Shown: positions 9,401 to 18,760, counted from the first letter of the stretch. The stretch is DNA of 64,000 nt from an uncultured Pelagibacteraceae bacterium (GCA_902517885.1 CABYDZ010000001.1:62001-126000), one strand, 5' to 3'. Program-made: numbers and translations. Notes: generated by a model not told the origin, from the sequence alone.

Positions 9401-10522
9401 TTATAAGTTAGCTTTCCAAGCTTCCCATGCGTCGTTGATATCAGTATTGTTATCAGCGTACCACTCTGGGTTCATAAGAACATAGTTCTTAGTGTTTGCT
9501 GGAGCTGTAGGCATGTGAGGCATAATCTCAACTGCACCTGCTTGAGGTGAATTAAACCAAGGCTCATCAGCCATGATTATGTCTAGAGATGAGATTCTGA
9601 AAGGTGCGTAAGCGATATGCTTTGCACTTCCAGCCAATCCTTCAGAGCTTGTGAAGTATTTTAATGCTTCCATTGCTTCAGCTTGGTTAGGACCACCTTT
9701 TACAAGTACGAAGTACTCATAATCAAGAATTTGACCATCCCAAACCATTTTCATTGGTGAACCTTCGTTCACAATGGCGTTGAAATGACGTCCGTTCCAA
9801 CCAGTAGCCATGATAGCTTCACCAGAAACTAACTGCTCAGGTGGTTGTGCACCAGCAGACCAGAATATGCAACCACCATTAGGGTCGTTACAAAGTTCTG
9901 AAAGCTTATCAAGAGCTCTATCGATTCCATTTTCTTCCATGTAGTCATACACGTCAGCTCCTGGAACACCATCTGCAACTAATGCAAACTCGAGGTTTGA
10001 CATTGCAGAGCTATATAGAGATCTTACTCCTGGATATTTGCTTGGATTGAAGAAGTCTTCCATTGAATCAGGATAACTTCCGTCAAAATTTATGTTATCA
10101 GTGTTGTAAGCGTAGTTCCATGAGTAAAGAATGTTACCCACAGCACAGTCACTAGGCATTGGAGCAAAGAAGTCATCACTTGCTTTCATACCGTTTACAC
10201 CTGCTGGGAAGTCATTGTCGAAATCAAATTCTACAAACAATCCTTCGTCACAACCGATAATTGTATCACGTGCATACACATCGATGATGTCCCAAGTAAT
10301 TGCTCCAGACTCGACTTGAGCTTTAATTTCACTCAAACCTCCACTGTAGTCGATCCAGTTTACTTGAACGCCACTCTTCTCTTGATATGGGTCCCCGTAA
10401 CCTAGTTTTTGACTTTCCGTATATGCGCCACCCCAAGATACTACATTTACTTCCGCAGCTGTAGCCATTGTAGGTGCCACTAATAAAGCAGCCAAAGACA
10501 TTATTTTTGTTAATCTTAACAT
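9401..10522 (-). CDS. Polyamine-type ABC transporter substrate-binding protein (PotD/PotF-like)
   Basis: 373 residues. A signal peptide (MLRLTKIMSLAALLVAPTMATAA) is followed directly by EVNVVSWGGAYTES, the family start. Cysteines at GCDEGLF, DCAVGN, LCNDPNGGC may form disulfides in the periplasm. YSWNYAYNTDNI and GWNGRHFNAIVNEG line the ligand cleft in this family. It delivers substrate to the two permeases downstream and the ATPase encoded upstream. The GGCIFWSAGAQPPEQLVSGEA segment fits PotD-like proteins of the broader family-1 polyamine group rather than sugar-binding proteins. A spaced SD (AGGAGACG) precedes the ATG. Confidence 0.9.
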   Translation of the reverse strand: MLRLTKIMSLAALLVAPTMATAAEVNVVSWGGAYTESQKLGYGDPYQEKSGVQVNWIDYSGGLSEIKAQVESGAITWDIIDVYARDTIIGCDEGLFVEFDFDNDFPAGVNGMKASDDFFAPMPSDCAVGNILYSWNYAYNTDNINFDGSYPDSMEDFFNPSKYPGVRSLYSSAMSNLEFALVADGVPGADVYDYMEENGIDRALDKLSELCNDPNGGCIFWSAGAQPPEQLVSGEAIMATGWNGRHFNAIVNEGSPMKMVWDGQILDYEYFVLVKGGPNQAEAMEALKYFTSSEGLAGSAKHIAYAPFRISSLDIIMADEPWFNSPQAGAVEIMPHMPTAPANTKNYVLMNPEWYADNNTDINDAWEAWKANL

Positions 10523-10644
10523 GATTAATCGTCTCCTTTTTTTATATAAAGAAGATATTACATAGGGGCTTTAACAAAAACGCAACAAAAAAAGGTAAAT
10601 TTTTTCAATATTTTAGGATTGAATCTATATGTAGTATCAAAGGT

Positions 10645-11733
10645 TTAGTAATCTAGTGCTCGACAGTCCTGAGAAGACCAACCTAAATTTACTTTGTCAC
10701 CAAGATTAAGCTTTGAATTACTACTCGCATTTGGAACTTTAAGAATAAAATCATCATTGCCCAGCAAATTCACACGTACTCTTGTATGATCTCCATGGTA
10801 AATGATTTCTTTTATTTCAGCTTCAAATCGATTTTCAATTTGCTCAGTCGGATTTATGTTAACCCTTTCAGGTCGAAGTGAAATCCTTGATTTTTCACCA
10901 GCAGAGGATACTGCTATTGGGTTCGCTAATATTATCTCGCCTGTACTTGTCTCAACTTTTGCAGAACCAGATGCTAGTTCTTTTACAGTTCCAGTAAAAG
11001 TATTGTTTTCCCCAATAAAGCCAGCAACAAAAGAATTAACTGGTGTCTCGTATAATTCATTGGGACCAGAAAGCTGCTGCACCTTACCATCATTAAAGAC
11101 GGCAATTCTGTTTGACATTGTTAATGCTTCACCTTGATCGTGTGTAACATATACGACCGTAACACCCAATGTTTCATGAATATGTTTTAATTCGTATTGC
11201 ATGCTCTCACGCAAGTTTTTGTCTAACGCACCTAAAGGTTCATCCATTAAAACTAATTTAGGATCAAATACTAATGCTCTCGCAACAGCGACACGTTGCT
11301 GTTGACCGCCAGACAGTTGAGCAGGCATTCTGTTTTCAAAGCCCGTTAGTGAAACCATTTTTAGGGTCTTATTTATACGCTCTTCTATTTCTGCCTTATC
11401 AATTTTTCTAACCTTTAATGGAAATGCTAAATTTTCAAATACTGAAAGGTGAGGGAAAAGAGCGTAGTTTTGAAAAACCATACCAATGCCTCTTTTGTGA
11501 GGAGGTATGTTATTAATTGGGTTTCCATCAAAATAAATTTCTCCATTAGTAGGCGTCTCAAAGCCTGCAAGCATCATTAATGTAGTTGTTTTACCTGAAC
11601 CTGATGGCCCTAATAAAGTTAGAAACTCCCCTTCAGCAATATCAAGGTCTAGACCTTTTACGACCAGTTCTTTACCGTCGTAACTTTTGTCAACTTGTTC
11701 AAATTTAACGAAATCTGACTTTTTTCCACTCAT
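10645..11733 (-). CDS. Polyamine-type ABC transporter ATP-binding protein (PotA-like)
   Basis: 362 residues, standard for PotA. Walker A is GPSGSGKTTT near residue 43, the Q-loop is VFQNYALFPHLSV, the ABC signature is LSGGQQQRVAVARAL, Walker B is LVLMDEPLGALD and the switch His is in VTHDQGEAL. The C-terminal 110 residues form the TOBE regulatory domain (GFIGENNTFTG onward). It is the first gene of the minus-strand transporter operon and diverges from the aldehyde dehydrogenase, with 118 AT-rich bases between. It energises import by the two permeases encoded after the binding protein. Confidence 0.92.
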   Translation of the reverse strand: MSGKKSDFVKFEQVDKSYDGKELVVKGLDLDIAEGEFLTLLGPSGSGKTTTLMMLAGFETPTNGEIYFDGNPINNIPPHKRGIGMVFQNYALFPHLSVFENLAFPLKVRKIDKAEIEERINKTLKMVSLTGFENRMPAQLSGGQQQRVAVARALVFDPKLVLMDEPLGALDKNLRESMQYELKHIHETLGVTVVYVTHDQGEALTMSNRIAVFNDGKVQQLSGPNELYETPVNSFVAGFIGENNTFTGTVKELASGSAKVETSTGEIILANPIAVSSAGEKSRISLRPERVNINPTEQIENRFEAEIKEIIYHGDHTRVRVNLLGNDDFILKVPNASSNSKLNLGDKVNLGWSSQDCRALDY

Positions 11734-11851
11734 GATTTCAGACTAAGGTAAAAATAGTTGGGAATCTAGGGTTATTTACACTAAATTAATTATAGATAAA
11801 AATTATAATAAAGTTCGTTAATTAGCCAAAACAAGATATTACAAAATATAA

Positions 11852-13285
11852 ATGAAAAAATATCAACACTACATAAATGGAGAGTGGATTGACTCCAAAG
11901 GAAATGAAGTTATTGCCGTTGTCAATCCAGCGACAGAAGAAGTAATAGGAGAAATTTCAGCTGCTAATAAAGATGACATTGATCTAGCTGTTGCAGCTGC
12001 AAAAGCAGCTTATGATTCACGAGTGCTTGTCGATATGAATCCAATGGAGAGAGCAAAGTTAATGCGCGGCATCGCAGATGAATTAAGAAAGATCAGCAAA
12101 GATGGTGGTGCACTACTATGTGCAGAGAATGGAAAATTGCTAGGTGCATCTGAGTATGAGTTTTTGGACGCCGCAAACTATTTTGACTATTACAGTGGAT
12201 TGACTGACAAAATTGAAGGTCAAACTATACCAGTGAACAATCAGGTCATGGATTATACCTTGTATGAACCTTATGGTGTTTCAGGTCATATTGTGCCTTG
12301 GAACTTTCCTATTTCAATGTTGGCACGTTCTCTAGCCTGTTCATTTGCCGCGGGAAATTCAACAGTTATAAAACCAGCTGAGCTAACTCCTCTAGCAACC
12401 ACTTCTTTTTTTGCACAGGCTATTCACAATGCAGGCGTACCGAAGGGACTTGTTAATATAGTAACTGGATACGGCGTTGAAGCTGGAGCTGCATTGACAT
12501 CACATGATGATGTTGCTCAAATCACTTTCACTGGTTCTGTGAAAACGGGAAAGACAATACTTCATGCTGCTGCAGAAAGAGCTGTGCCAGCAGTAGTAGA
12601 GCTAGGTGGTAAATCAGCTGCCGTTGTTTTGCCAGACGCTGATATAGATAAAGTTGTTAACGCAACAAAAGTTGGAATATTTAGTCAAGCCGGACAAATA
12701 TGTTCAGCAATGTCACGCATGATCGTTCATAAATCTATAAAAGATGAGGTATTAGATAAGCTATCAGAATTAGCCAAATCGATAAAAGTTGGACCAGGCA
12801 ATGAGGAAGGCGTTGATCTCACACCTGTAATATCAGAAGAACAACTTCAAAAAGTAGAAAACTATGCAAGATCAGGTTTACAAGCTGGAGCGACAGCAAT
12901 ATCTGGAGGTCATCGAGTTGATCGTAAAGGATATTTCTTTGAGCCAACAATTTATGCTGATGTGAAGCCTGATATGACCATTGCTCAAGAAGAAATTTTT
13001 GGTCCATTCTTATCCGTGCTGGAATACGAAGATCACGAAGAAGCAGTTCATATTGCAAATGATACAGACTATGGTTTAGCGGCTGGCGTATTTACTAAAG
13101 ATGTTGATATGGCAACGAAAACAGCAGCTAAGCTTAATGGCGGACAAGTTTATGTGAACAGTTGGTTTACGGGAAGTATCGCAACTCCTTTTGGAGGGTA
13201 TAAGCAATCAGGGTATAGTCGTGAAAAAGGTCAGCAAGCTATAAAGAGCTATTTGCAACTAAAAAATGTTGGAATTCAACTTTAA
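11852..13285 (+). CDS. NAD(P)-dependent aldehyde dehydrogenase
   Basis: 477 residues, full length for the ALDH superfamily. Landmarks in order: PWNFPISMLARSLACSFAAGNSTVIKPAE (cofactor binding), TFTGSVKTGK, VVELGGKSAAVV (catalytic Glu), GQICSAMSRM (catalytic Cys) and EEIFGPFLSVLEY. It is divergent from the polyamine-type transporter and upstream of an opposing cluster with a GlnT/GmaS-like ligase. By analogy with the Puu pathway, it could oxidise a gamma-glutamylated or free aminoaldehyde, or act as a betaine or gamma-aminobutyraldehyde dehydrogenase. The exact substrate is inference. Confidence 0.92.
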   Translation: MKKYQHYINGEWIDSKGNEVIAVVNPATEEVIGEISAANKDDIDLAVAAAKAAYDSRVLVDMNPMERAKLMRGIADELRKISKDGGALLCAENGKLLGASEYEFLDAANYFDYYSGLTDKIEGQTIPVNNQVMDYTLYEPYGVSGHIVPWNFPISMLARSLACSFAAGNSTVIKPAELTPLATTSFFAQAIHNAGVPKGLVNIVTGYGVEAGAALTSHDDVAQITFTGSVKTGKTILHAAAERAVPAVVELGGKSAAVVLPDADIDKVVNATKVGIFSQAGQICSAMSRMIVHKSIKDEVLDKLSELAKSIKVGPGNEEGVDLTPVISEEQLQKVENYARSGLQAGATAISGGHRVDRKGYFFEPTIYADVKPDMTIAQEEIFGPFLSVLEYEDHEEAVHIANDTDYGLAAGVFTKDVDMATKTAAKLNGGQVYVNSWFTGSIATPFGGYKQSGYSREKGQQAIKSYLQLKNVGIQL

Positions 13286-13900
13286 TTAATCATTATCTTC
13301 AAGACCAGCTCCAGCAGCTGTGCTCTTTAATTTTTCATTTTCTTCAACAAAGGTATCTGTTGATAATTTATACAACTCATCCCAAACCTCTTGAGAGAAC
13401 GAATCCTCATTTTCAATAACTTCTATTTTAACGTTTTTTGTATTTTCTAATATCAATGAATTAATATCACTATTACTAAACATGTACTTGTCTAAATTAA
13501 ATTTAAACTTGTAATCGTCAATCTCAATGCTGACTCTTTTCCCAATAAGAAATGAAAGTCTACTTATGAAAGGGATCATAAGAAGAGGGAAGTTAACATT
13601 ATAAAAATTAATTTCTTTTAAAATTTCTATATTTTTGAAATCATCTATCAGACTGACTCCTGTCAGAATAGGGCAAAGACTTTCATTATCTATTTTGTTT
13701 TGGGACTTTATACCATTAGGACCAATTGGTGTTTTAGTTTTTATGACGCTTAAATAGGATTTTAAATTTTCAATACCAGCAATTCCTATTAATTCTAATA
13801 CATCAATATTTTTTCCAACTTCCTCAGCTACGCCCCATGAGTATCCTGCAGCTTTAGTAGCTCTTTTTGAAACTGTAATGATTTCACTCGAAGACCTCAT
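13286..13900 (-). CDS. DUF3726-like protein
   Basis: 204 residues, no signal peptide or membrane helix. The N-terminal block KRATKAAGYSWGVAEEVGKNIDVLEL resembles the conserved opening of DUF3726 proteins, whose function is unknown. The remainder is a mix of strands with SLCPILTGVSLID and a charged C-terminus. Its stop abuts the aldehyde dehydrogenase stop (convergent). Its ATG lies five bases beyond the stop of the 552-residue protein, so it is the last gene of a minus-strand unit with that gene and the M19 homologue. I infer it is an accessory factor of the same pathway. Family call is from memory of the motif. Confidence 0.6.
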   Translation of the reverse strand: MRSSSEIITVSKRATKAAGYSWGVAEEVGKNIDVLELIGIAGIENLKSYLSVIKTKTPIGPNGIKSQNKIDNESLCPILTGVSLIDDFKNIEILKEINFYNVNFPLLMIPFISRLSFLIGKRVSIEIDDYKFKFNLDKYMFSNSDINSLILENTKNVKIEVIENEDSFSQEVWDELYKLSTDTFVEENEKLKSTAAGAGLEDND

Positions 13901-13904
13901 GAAA

Positions 13905-15563
13905 TTATGAATAGATCCATCTGTCGTTAGTTTGACTTATCTCATTCATCAGAGGAGCTCCTTGATACATGCATATTCTCAGCCATTTATCAGAACGAGG
14001 ATCAAATTTTTGTGCCCCAAAAAAAGATAACTTTAATCTCAGCATATCAATGGGCATTAAATTTGAACCGATCGAATTATCTTGAATTTCTGAATATGGT
14101 AACTTCTCAGCTATAAAGCATCTTCTTACCACATGTCTTAAATCGCTATTTTTCCTTAAAAACTCTGATAAAATTTGGTCTTCAGGAACATCCAAAATAC
14201 GATAATACAAATCATTTATATCACGAGCGATGGCAAGAGGCTGTTCCAACTCAGATCCTTCGTCATCAAACCTGTTTGCTAACCTTGGCTCCTCTTTATT
14301 TTTTGAGATAAACCAGAATTTTTCATTTGGCTCATTTTTTGAGAAATCAATCTCGATAATATCTTTGTAACCTCGAGAAATTATATTCTTTAATTCACTT
14401 AATTTTTTGTAAGTTGGTATATTGAAATATAAATCTTCATTGGAACTCATATTTGATATTAAAGGGTTAATAATTGAGTCGTAAGGTTCCATCATTAGCG
14501 AAACGATAAATTCAATACCTTCAAAACTTAAATGTTTTTCAATCCATGTATAAAGATGATCCCAAAGATTCTCTTTATCTACAGATAAGGTTGGAAGATA
14601 TTCACTTTCAAATTTTTCAATATCATTCCTTAAATCTTTTATTTTTTTTATTTGATACTCGCTTTCTGTTTCCCAAGTACTAATCATATTTTTAGAAAGC
14701 TTGAGACATTCCTTAAATACATTTAATTCACTTGCCTTAACTTTACTTATTTCTCTAATTTGTTTTAACGCTTCTTCTTTAGCAAAAATCCACTGATGCA
14801 ACAGAGATGGATGATTAATAATAAAAGGAGCCATACCAAGTCCTGTTGAATTTCCTATTCCAAGTTTACGTGCTATTGACAGATCAAGTGTGACAGCCAA
14901 TATAGGATTCTTCTTTTTAGCAATGTGATTAACTTGGTCAAAAGTAAACTGACGCACTAAATAAACCAACATCATTTCAAGTCGAAAAGGACCATTAATT
15001 TCTTTACGGTCTTTAATTCTATATCGATCAGCTAATCCAAATTTGCCAGATCCATAAACCGCTGTGGTTCTATAGAGGTAGCCAACTTTTTTTATCAAAG
15101 ATAAATCAGGTTGAACTCCCTTTGATAGTTTTTCAACAACATGATTAAAAATTCTTACAGACTTATTTGCTCTCGATAATGTTAACTCTTTATAACTGCA
15201 TCGGCCAACTTCTTGCTTAGGAACATTCAATTTTAATCTTTGAATATCTTTTTCTGTTGGTATTCCATCGTGAAGAACAAATGCTGCATCCCACTTCGTA
15301 GCAATTACTCTGTCGGACCTTTCTGAAGCATCAAGCTCATTAGCAAAGCAAATCAATGAATAGGTTCGACTATCTTTATTTACTGAATAAACAGCAGTTC
15401 CAAAACCTTGTTCATCAAGATCAAATAAATCACATTTAAATGTCCAACTTTTAAATTCTCTCACAAAACTTCTCAGAAAAGATAGCTTTGTTTGATGAAA
15501 GGAGCCTAATCGCTTAAGTGTCATGACTTCATGAGGATCGCGGTGCTTAATTTGATTATGCAT
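13905..15563 (-). CDS. Conserved-looking protein of unknown family, 552 aa
   Basis: I do not recognise this protein. It is soluble, 552 residues, with no signal peptide, P-loop or zinc motif. Visible features: an N-terminal RLGSFHQTKLSFLRSFVRE block; a KKVGYLYRTTAVYGSGKFGLADR block near residue 170; the glycine-rich GIGNSTGLGMAPFIINHPSLLHQW near 245, which could be a nucleotide or substrate loop; and a long helical middle (residues 265-335). Its stop codon is followed five bases later by the DUF3726-like start. Its own start overlaps the stop of the M19 homologue by one base. This tight coupling points to a complex or a shared pathway with its neighbours. Confidence 0.75.
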   Translation of the reverse strand: MHNQIKHRDPHEVMTLKRLGSFHQTKLSFLRSFVREFKSWTFKCDLFDLDEQGFGTAVYSVNKDSRTYSLICFANELDASERSDRVIATKWDAAFVLHDGIPTEKDIQRLKLNVPKQEVGRCSYKELTLSRANKSVRIFNHVVEKLSKGVQPDLSLIKKVGYLYRTTAVYGSGKFGLADRYRIKDRKEINGPFRLEMMLVYLVRQFTFDQVNHIAKKKNPILAVTLDLSIARKLGIGNSTGLGMAPFIINHPSLLHQWIFAKEEALKQIREISKVKASELNVFKECLKLSKNMISTWETESEYQIKKIKDLRNDIEKFESEYLPTLSVDKENLWDHLYTWIEKHLSFEGIEFIVSLMMEPYDSIINPLISNMSSNEDLYFNIPTYKKLSELKNIISRGYKDIIEIDFSKNEPNEKFWFISKNKEEPRLANRFDDEGSELEQPLAIARDINDLYYRILDVPEDQILSEFLRKNSDLRHVVRRCFIAEKLPYSEIQDNSIGSNLMPIDMLRLKLSFFGAQKFDPRSDKWLRICMYQGAPLMNEISQTNDRWIYS

Positions 15564-16534
15564 TAATGAATATTCTCTCTATAAAAATTAAACCAGTTGT
15601 CACCTAATATTGCATCTACTTCTTTATTATCAAAGCCAACTTCTTTTAAGCCTGATTCAAGATTGTTAAACCCTAAAGTATTTTTAAACCAATCCGGCTG
15701 TCTTGGAAATGCCGCATCAGTTTTCGACCCTTCTCCATAATCCTTAGTTTTCGTCCAAGTCCCATTTCTCATCCACTCAACAACAGAGTCAGGTTGATCA
15801 AGACATAAATCTGATCCAATACCTACATGATCAATTCCCATTAGATCTACAGTCCTTGCAGTCATTTCACAAAAACTTTTCAGAGTGCAATTAGTTCCTC
15901 CAAGAAGATGGTGAGGATAGAGTGAAAGACCTATGATGCCTTTTGACTGACTAAGTGCTTTTAATATTTCATTTGATTTATTTCTCCTAGCTGGATGCCA
16001 AAAGGATGGATTGGCATGGGTGATAGCAATGGGCTTTTCTGAAATTTTTATCGCATCTAGCGTTGATTGCTCAGCTGAGTGCGACATATCCACAACGATA
16101 CCAACTCTATTCATTTCCTTAATGACTTCTCTGCCCATTCGAGTAACACCACTATCGTTATCTTCATAACAACCTGTTGCGAGTAGAGATTGATTATTGT
16201 AGGTGAGCTGCATAAAAACTGCTCCCAGATCATGTACGGATTTAACAAGACCAATATCATCTTCAATGGGTGAGCAATTTTGAAAGCCAAAAAAAACTGC
16301 AGTTTTATTTTCCTCTTTTGCTCTTTCTATATCTTCGTACGTTCTACCATGTATCAATAAATTATCAAATTCTTCAAAATACGTATTCCACCGCTCTACA
16401 TTATTTTTTACTTCATCAAAATCTTCATGATAAGCAATGGTTACATGAATTGCATTTAAACCAGCTTCATTATTGATTTTAAAAATTTCTTCTGACCAAT
16501 TACAATATTGTAAATTATCGATTCTATAGGTCAT
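15563..16534 (-). CDS. M19 membrane-dipeptidase homologue with altered metal site
   Basis: 323 residues. The barrel core is recognisable as M19 (renal dipeptidase type): VDMSHSAEQSTLDAI and PIAITHANPSFWHPARRN carry the two late His ligands, and HVGIGSDLCLD and ILGDNWFNFYRE match the C-terminal part. Two canonical ligands are missing. The N-terminal HxD of the family is absent; the protein begins IDNLQYCNWSEEIF. The bridging Glu is replaced in FGFQNCSPIEDD. A mononuclear or different chemistry is therefore likely, for example a hydrolase of a gamma-glutamyl amide. It heads the minus-strand unit with the 552-residue and DUF3726-like genes. Confidence 0.82.
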   Translation of the reverse strand: MTYRIDNLQYCNWSEEIFKINNEAGLNAIHVTIAYHEDFDEVKNNVERWNTYFEEFDNLLIHGRTYEDIERAKEENKTAVFFGFQNCSPIEDDIGLVKSVHDLGAVFMQLTYNNQSLLATGCYEDNDSGVTRMGREVIKEMNRVGIVVDMSHSAEQSTLDAIKISEKPIAITHANPSFWHPARRNKSNEILKALSQSKGIIGLSLYPHHLLGGTNCTLKSFCEMTARTVDLMGIDHVGIGSDLCLDQPDSVVEWMRNGTWTKTKDYGEGSKTDAAFPRQPDWFKNTLGFNNLESGLKEVGFDNKEVDAILGDNWFNFYRENIH

Positions 16535-16743
16535 ATACTTCTAATTCATTGATCATTGTTTCTATTCATATACTATGAAAACGTTGAGAGGGAAACAATG
16601 CTAAGAAAATCGATTTTTGAGCAATTTTAATGTTTTTTTTCGCAAAACTGCGACAATTTTAGCCTCAATTCTCCTTCTGAACTTCTTTCTTTCTACATTT
16701 AAGATATTATATTTAATGAGAAACTAATTTTAAAAACTACATT

Positions 16744-17343
16744 ATGTACACGCCTATTAACCAATATATTGAGAGACTGGAAAATATCTCTTTTGATGTT
16801 GATGAATTGAACAAAGCAGTATCTGAGCTTGTAAAGATCAGACCTTTTGAAAATGAAAACTTAAAACCAGGTATGTTGAAGTCCAATGCAATCTGCTTGA
16901 ACTATGATGAAAAGGAATTGGATGAATGGTTTGGGGGTAATATAAGAGGAAAATATTGGACAAAGCCTGATTCTTCTTTTGAGGAGATGGAACGTGAGCC
17001 ATATATTGATGAAACGAGATATACATTATTCAATCCAAAACTAAACAATACTTACTTCAAATTTGTCTATGAAAAAATTAATGAGTTTTTTGAAGTAGGA
17101 AGATGCAGAGTTATTAAAATGCCTCCTAGAACGACTCTGAGTTGGCATCGTGATCCTGAGAAACGTATTCACGTTGCCATCAAAACAAATTATGGTGCCA
17201 GGATGTTTATTGAGCATACGGGTCATCATATTCCTGCTGATGGAAATATTTATCTAACCGATAATACTAAGTATCACACAGCCATCAATGGTGGTGAAGA
17301 AGATCGAATTCATTTAGTGGCGACCGTTTTAGGTACAAAGTAG
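16744..17343 (+). CDS. Aspartyl/asparaginyl beta-hydroxylase-like Fe(II)/2-oxoglutarate oxygenase
   Basis: 199 residues. The C-terminal half has the jelly-roll signature: RVIKMPPRTTLSWHRDPEKR supplies the HxD iron ligands and NTKYHTAINGGEEDRIHL supplies the distal His and a downstream Arg that would bind 2-oxoglutarate. The N-terminal 90 residues are unassigned. It is transcribed away from the M19 homologue and converges on the GlnT/GmaS-like gene, with two bases between stops. The 209-base gap before it is AT-rich and probably holds divergent promoters. The fold call is fairly firm; the substrate is unknown and could be a free amino acid or amide made by the neighbours. Confidence 0.75.
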   Translation: MYTPINQYIERLENISFDVDELNKAVSELVKIRPFENENLKPGMLKSNAICLNYDEKELDEWFGGNIRGKYWTKPDSSFEEMEREPYIDETRYTLFNPKLNNTYFKFVYEKINEFFEVGRCRVIKMPPRTTLSWHRDPEKRIHVAIKTNYGARMFIEHTGHHIPADGNIYLTDNTKYHTAINGGEEDRIHLVATVLGTK

Positions 17344-17345
17344 AT

Positions 17346-18671
17346 TTAGCAATCAATAATATTTTTTCTTTCCCAATTTTTTTTATTTTCATCGCTAACT
17401 TTATTGTGTTCTGCAATTTCTCTTTTTTTAAGTTTTATGTATTGAGAGACAACTTTTGAGCCTATAGATTTTTTTACAACTTCACTGGCTTTAAATTTAT
17501 TAAGTGAGTCTATAAGAGAGTGAGGTAACTTTTTAATTCTCTTTAACTTATTTCCTTGTGAATACATATTCACATCTATCCTTTTGCCAGGATTTCTTTT
17601 ATTTTTTATTCCATCCAATCCCATAGCAATCAGCCCAGCTTGCAAGAGATAGGGATTAACTGCACCATCAGCGGGCCTGAATTCTATCCTTCCTGCATCC
17701 GGTATTCTGATCATATGAGTCCGGTTATTTCCTGAATAGGTTACAGCAGTAGGTGAATACGTTGATCCTGAATTGGTTGTTCTCGCATTCAAACGATCAT
17801 AACTATTTAATGATGGATTGAACCAAGCAGAAAATGAAACAACAGATTTCATTATCCCACCAATAAAGTGGTAGCCCATTTTGGATAAGCCAAGCTCATT
17901 ATCCTGATCAAGAAAATGATTTTGCTTCTTTTTTAAATCCCATAAAGATGCGTGTGCATGACAACCATTTCCAGTTAATTCATCAAATGGCTTGGGCATA
18001 AACGTTGCTCTTAATCCGTGTTTTTCAGCAATAGATTTTACCATAAATTTAAAAAAAACATGTCGATCTGCAGTTGTGAGAGAATCAGTATAATCCCAAT
18101 TCATTTCATATTGCCCATTTGCATCTTCATGATCATTTTGATAGGGCTTCCACCCAAGCTTGATCATGGAGTCACAAATTTCCTTTAAAATATCATAGCG
18201 CCTCATCAATGCTGCCACATCATAACAAGGTTTTTGAGCATCATCCCTTGAATCAGCAACTTCAGTTCCAGCTTCATTAAGTATAAAAAATTCACACTCT
18301 ACACCCGTCATCATTTTAAAATTGAGATCTGTCATTTGGCTAATTTGTTTTTTGAGAATGACACGTGGGCATTGATCCATGGGCGCATTGTTAATAACCA
18401 GATCACTGGCCAACCAAGCAACATCTGGTTGCCATGGTAGTTGTATGAGACTTTCAGGGTCTGGAACGGCAAACATGTCAGGAGATGCAAAATCAAGGTC
18501 TAGGTATGTTGCAAAACCACCAAATCCAGCACCGGTTTTTTGCATATCAGAAATAGCGCGAGCAGGAACCAATTTTGCACGTTGGATCCCAAACAAATCA
18601 ACAAAACTTATTAAGAAGTATTTGATTTTCTTTTGCTGAGCGATCTTAGCTAAATTACTTTTCATAATCAT
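17346..18671 (-). CDS. Glutamine-synthetase-family ligase, GlnT/GmaS type
   Basis: About 441 residues. The chosen ATG (MIMKSNLAKIAQ) has GGAAG eight bases upstream; an in-frame ATG at 18701 would start ahead of that SD. Active-site landmarks are ECEFFILNE (metal Glu residues), GNGCHAHASLWD (His loop) and NNRTHMIRIPDAGRIEFRPADGAVNPYL, then LDGIKNKRNPGKR. The last two resemble GlnT/GmaS proteins, which join glutamate to ammonia or methylamine, more than housekeeping GlnA. The adenylylation Tyr loop of GlnA is not apparent. With the aldehyde dehydrogenase and polyamine-type uptake nearby, a gamma-glutamylation route for an imported amine is the best guess. Confidence 0.85.
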   Translation of the reverse strand: MIMKSNLAKIAQQKKIKYFLISFVDLFGIQRAKLVPARAISDMQKTGAGFGGFATYLDLDFASPDMFAVPDPESLIQLPWQPDVAWLASDLVINNAPMDQCPRVILKKQISQMTDLNFKMMTGVECEFFILNEAGTEVADSRDDAQKPCYDVAALMRRYDILKEICDSMIKLGWKPYQNDHEDANGQYEMNWDYTDSLTTADRHVFFKFMVKSIAEKHGLRATFMPKPFDELTGNGCHAHASLWDLKKKQNHFLDQDNELGLSKMGYHFIGGIMKSVVSFSAWFNPSLNSYDRLNARTTNSGSTYSPTAVTYSGNNRTHMIRIPDAGRIEFRPADGAVNPYLLQAGLIAMGLDGIKNKRNPGKRIDVNMYSQGNKLKRIKKLPHSLIDSLNKFKASEVVKKSIGSKVVSQYIKLKKREIAEHNKVSDENKKNWERKNIIDC

Positions 18672-18734
18672 AATTATGACTTCCAATTTTTTTAAATTCA
18701 ATAAGGATTATAGGCTATATTTATGTTAACCAAG

Positions 18735-18747
18735 ACCCATTTTGGGT
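18735..18747. promoter_or_regulatory. Palindromic operator candidate ACCCA-TTT-TGGGT
   Basis: Perfect 5-base arms around a 3-base spacer, ending 13 bases before the regulator start and about 64 bases upstream of the GlnT/GmaS-type start. The same CCCAAAATGGG core recurs at 22672-22684, between the TolC-like gene and the giant surface protein. Location suggests autoregulation by the protein encoded at 18761 and control of the neighbouring genes. Confidence 0.55.
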
Positions 18748-18760
18748 ATACCATCAAACT

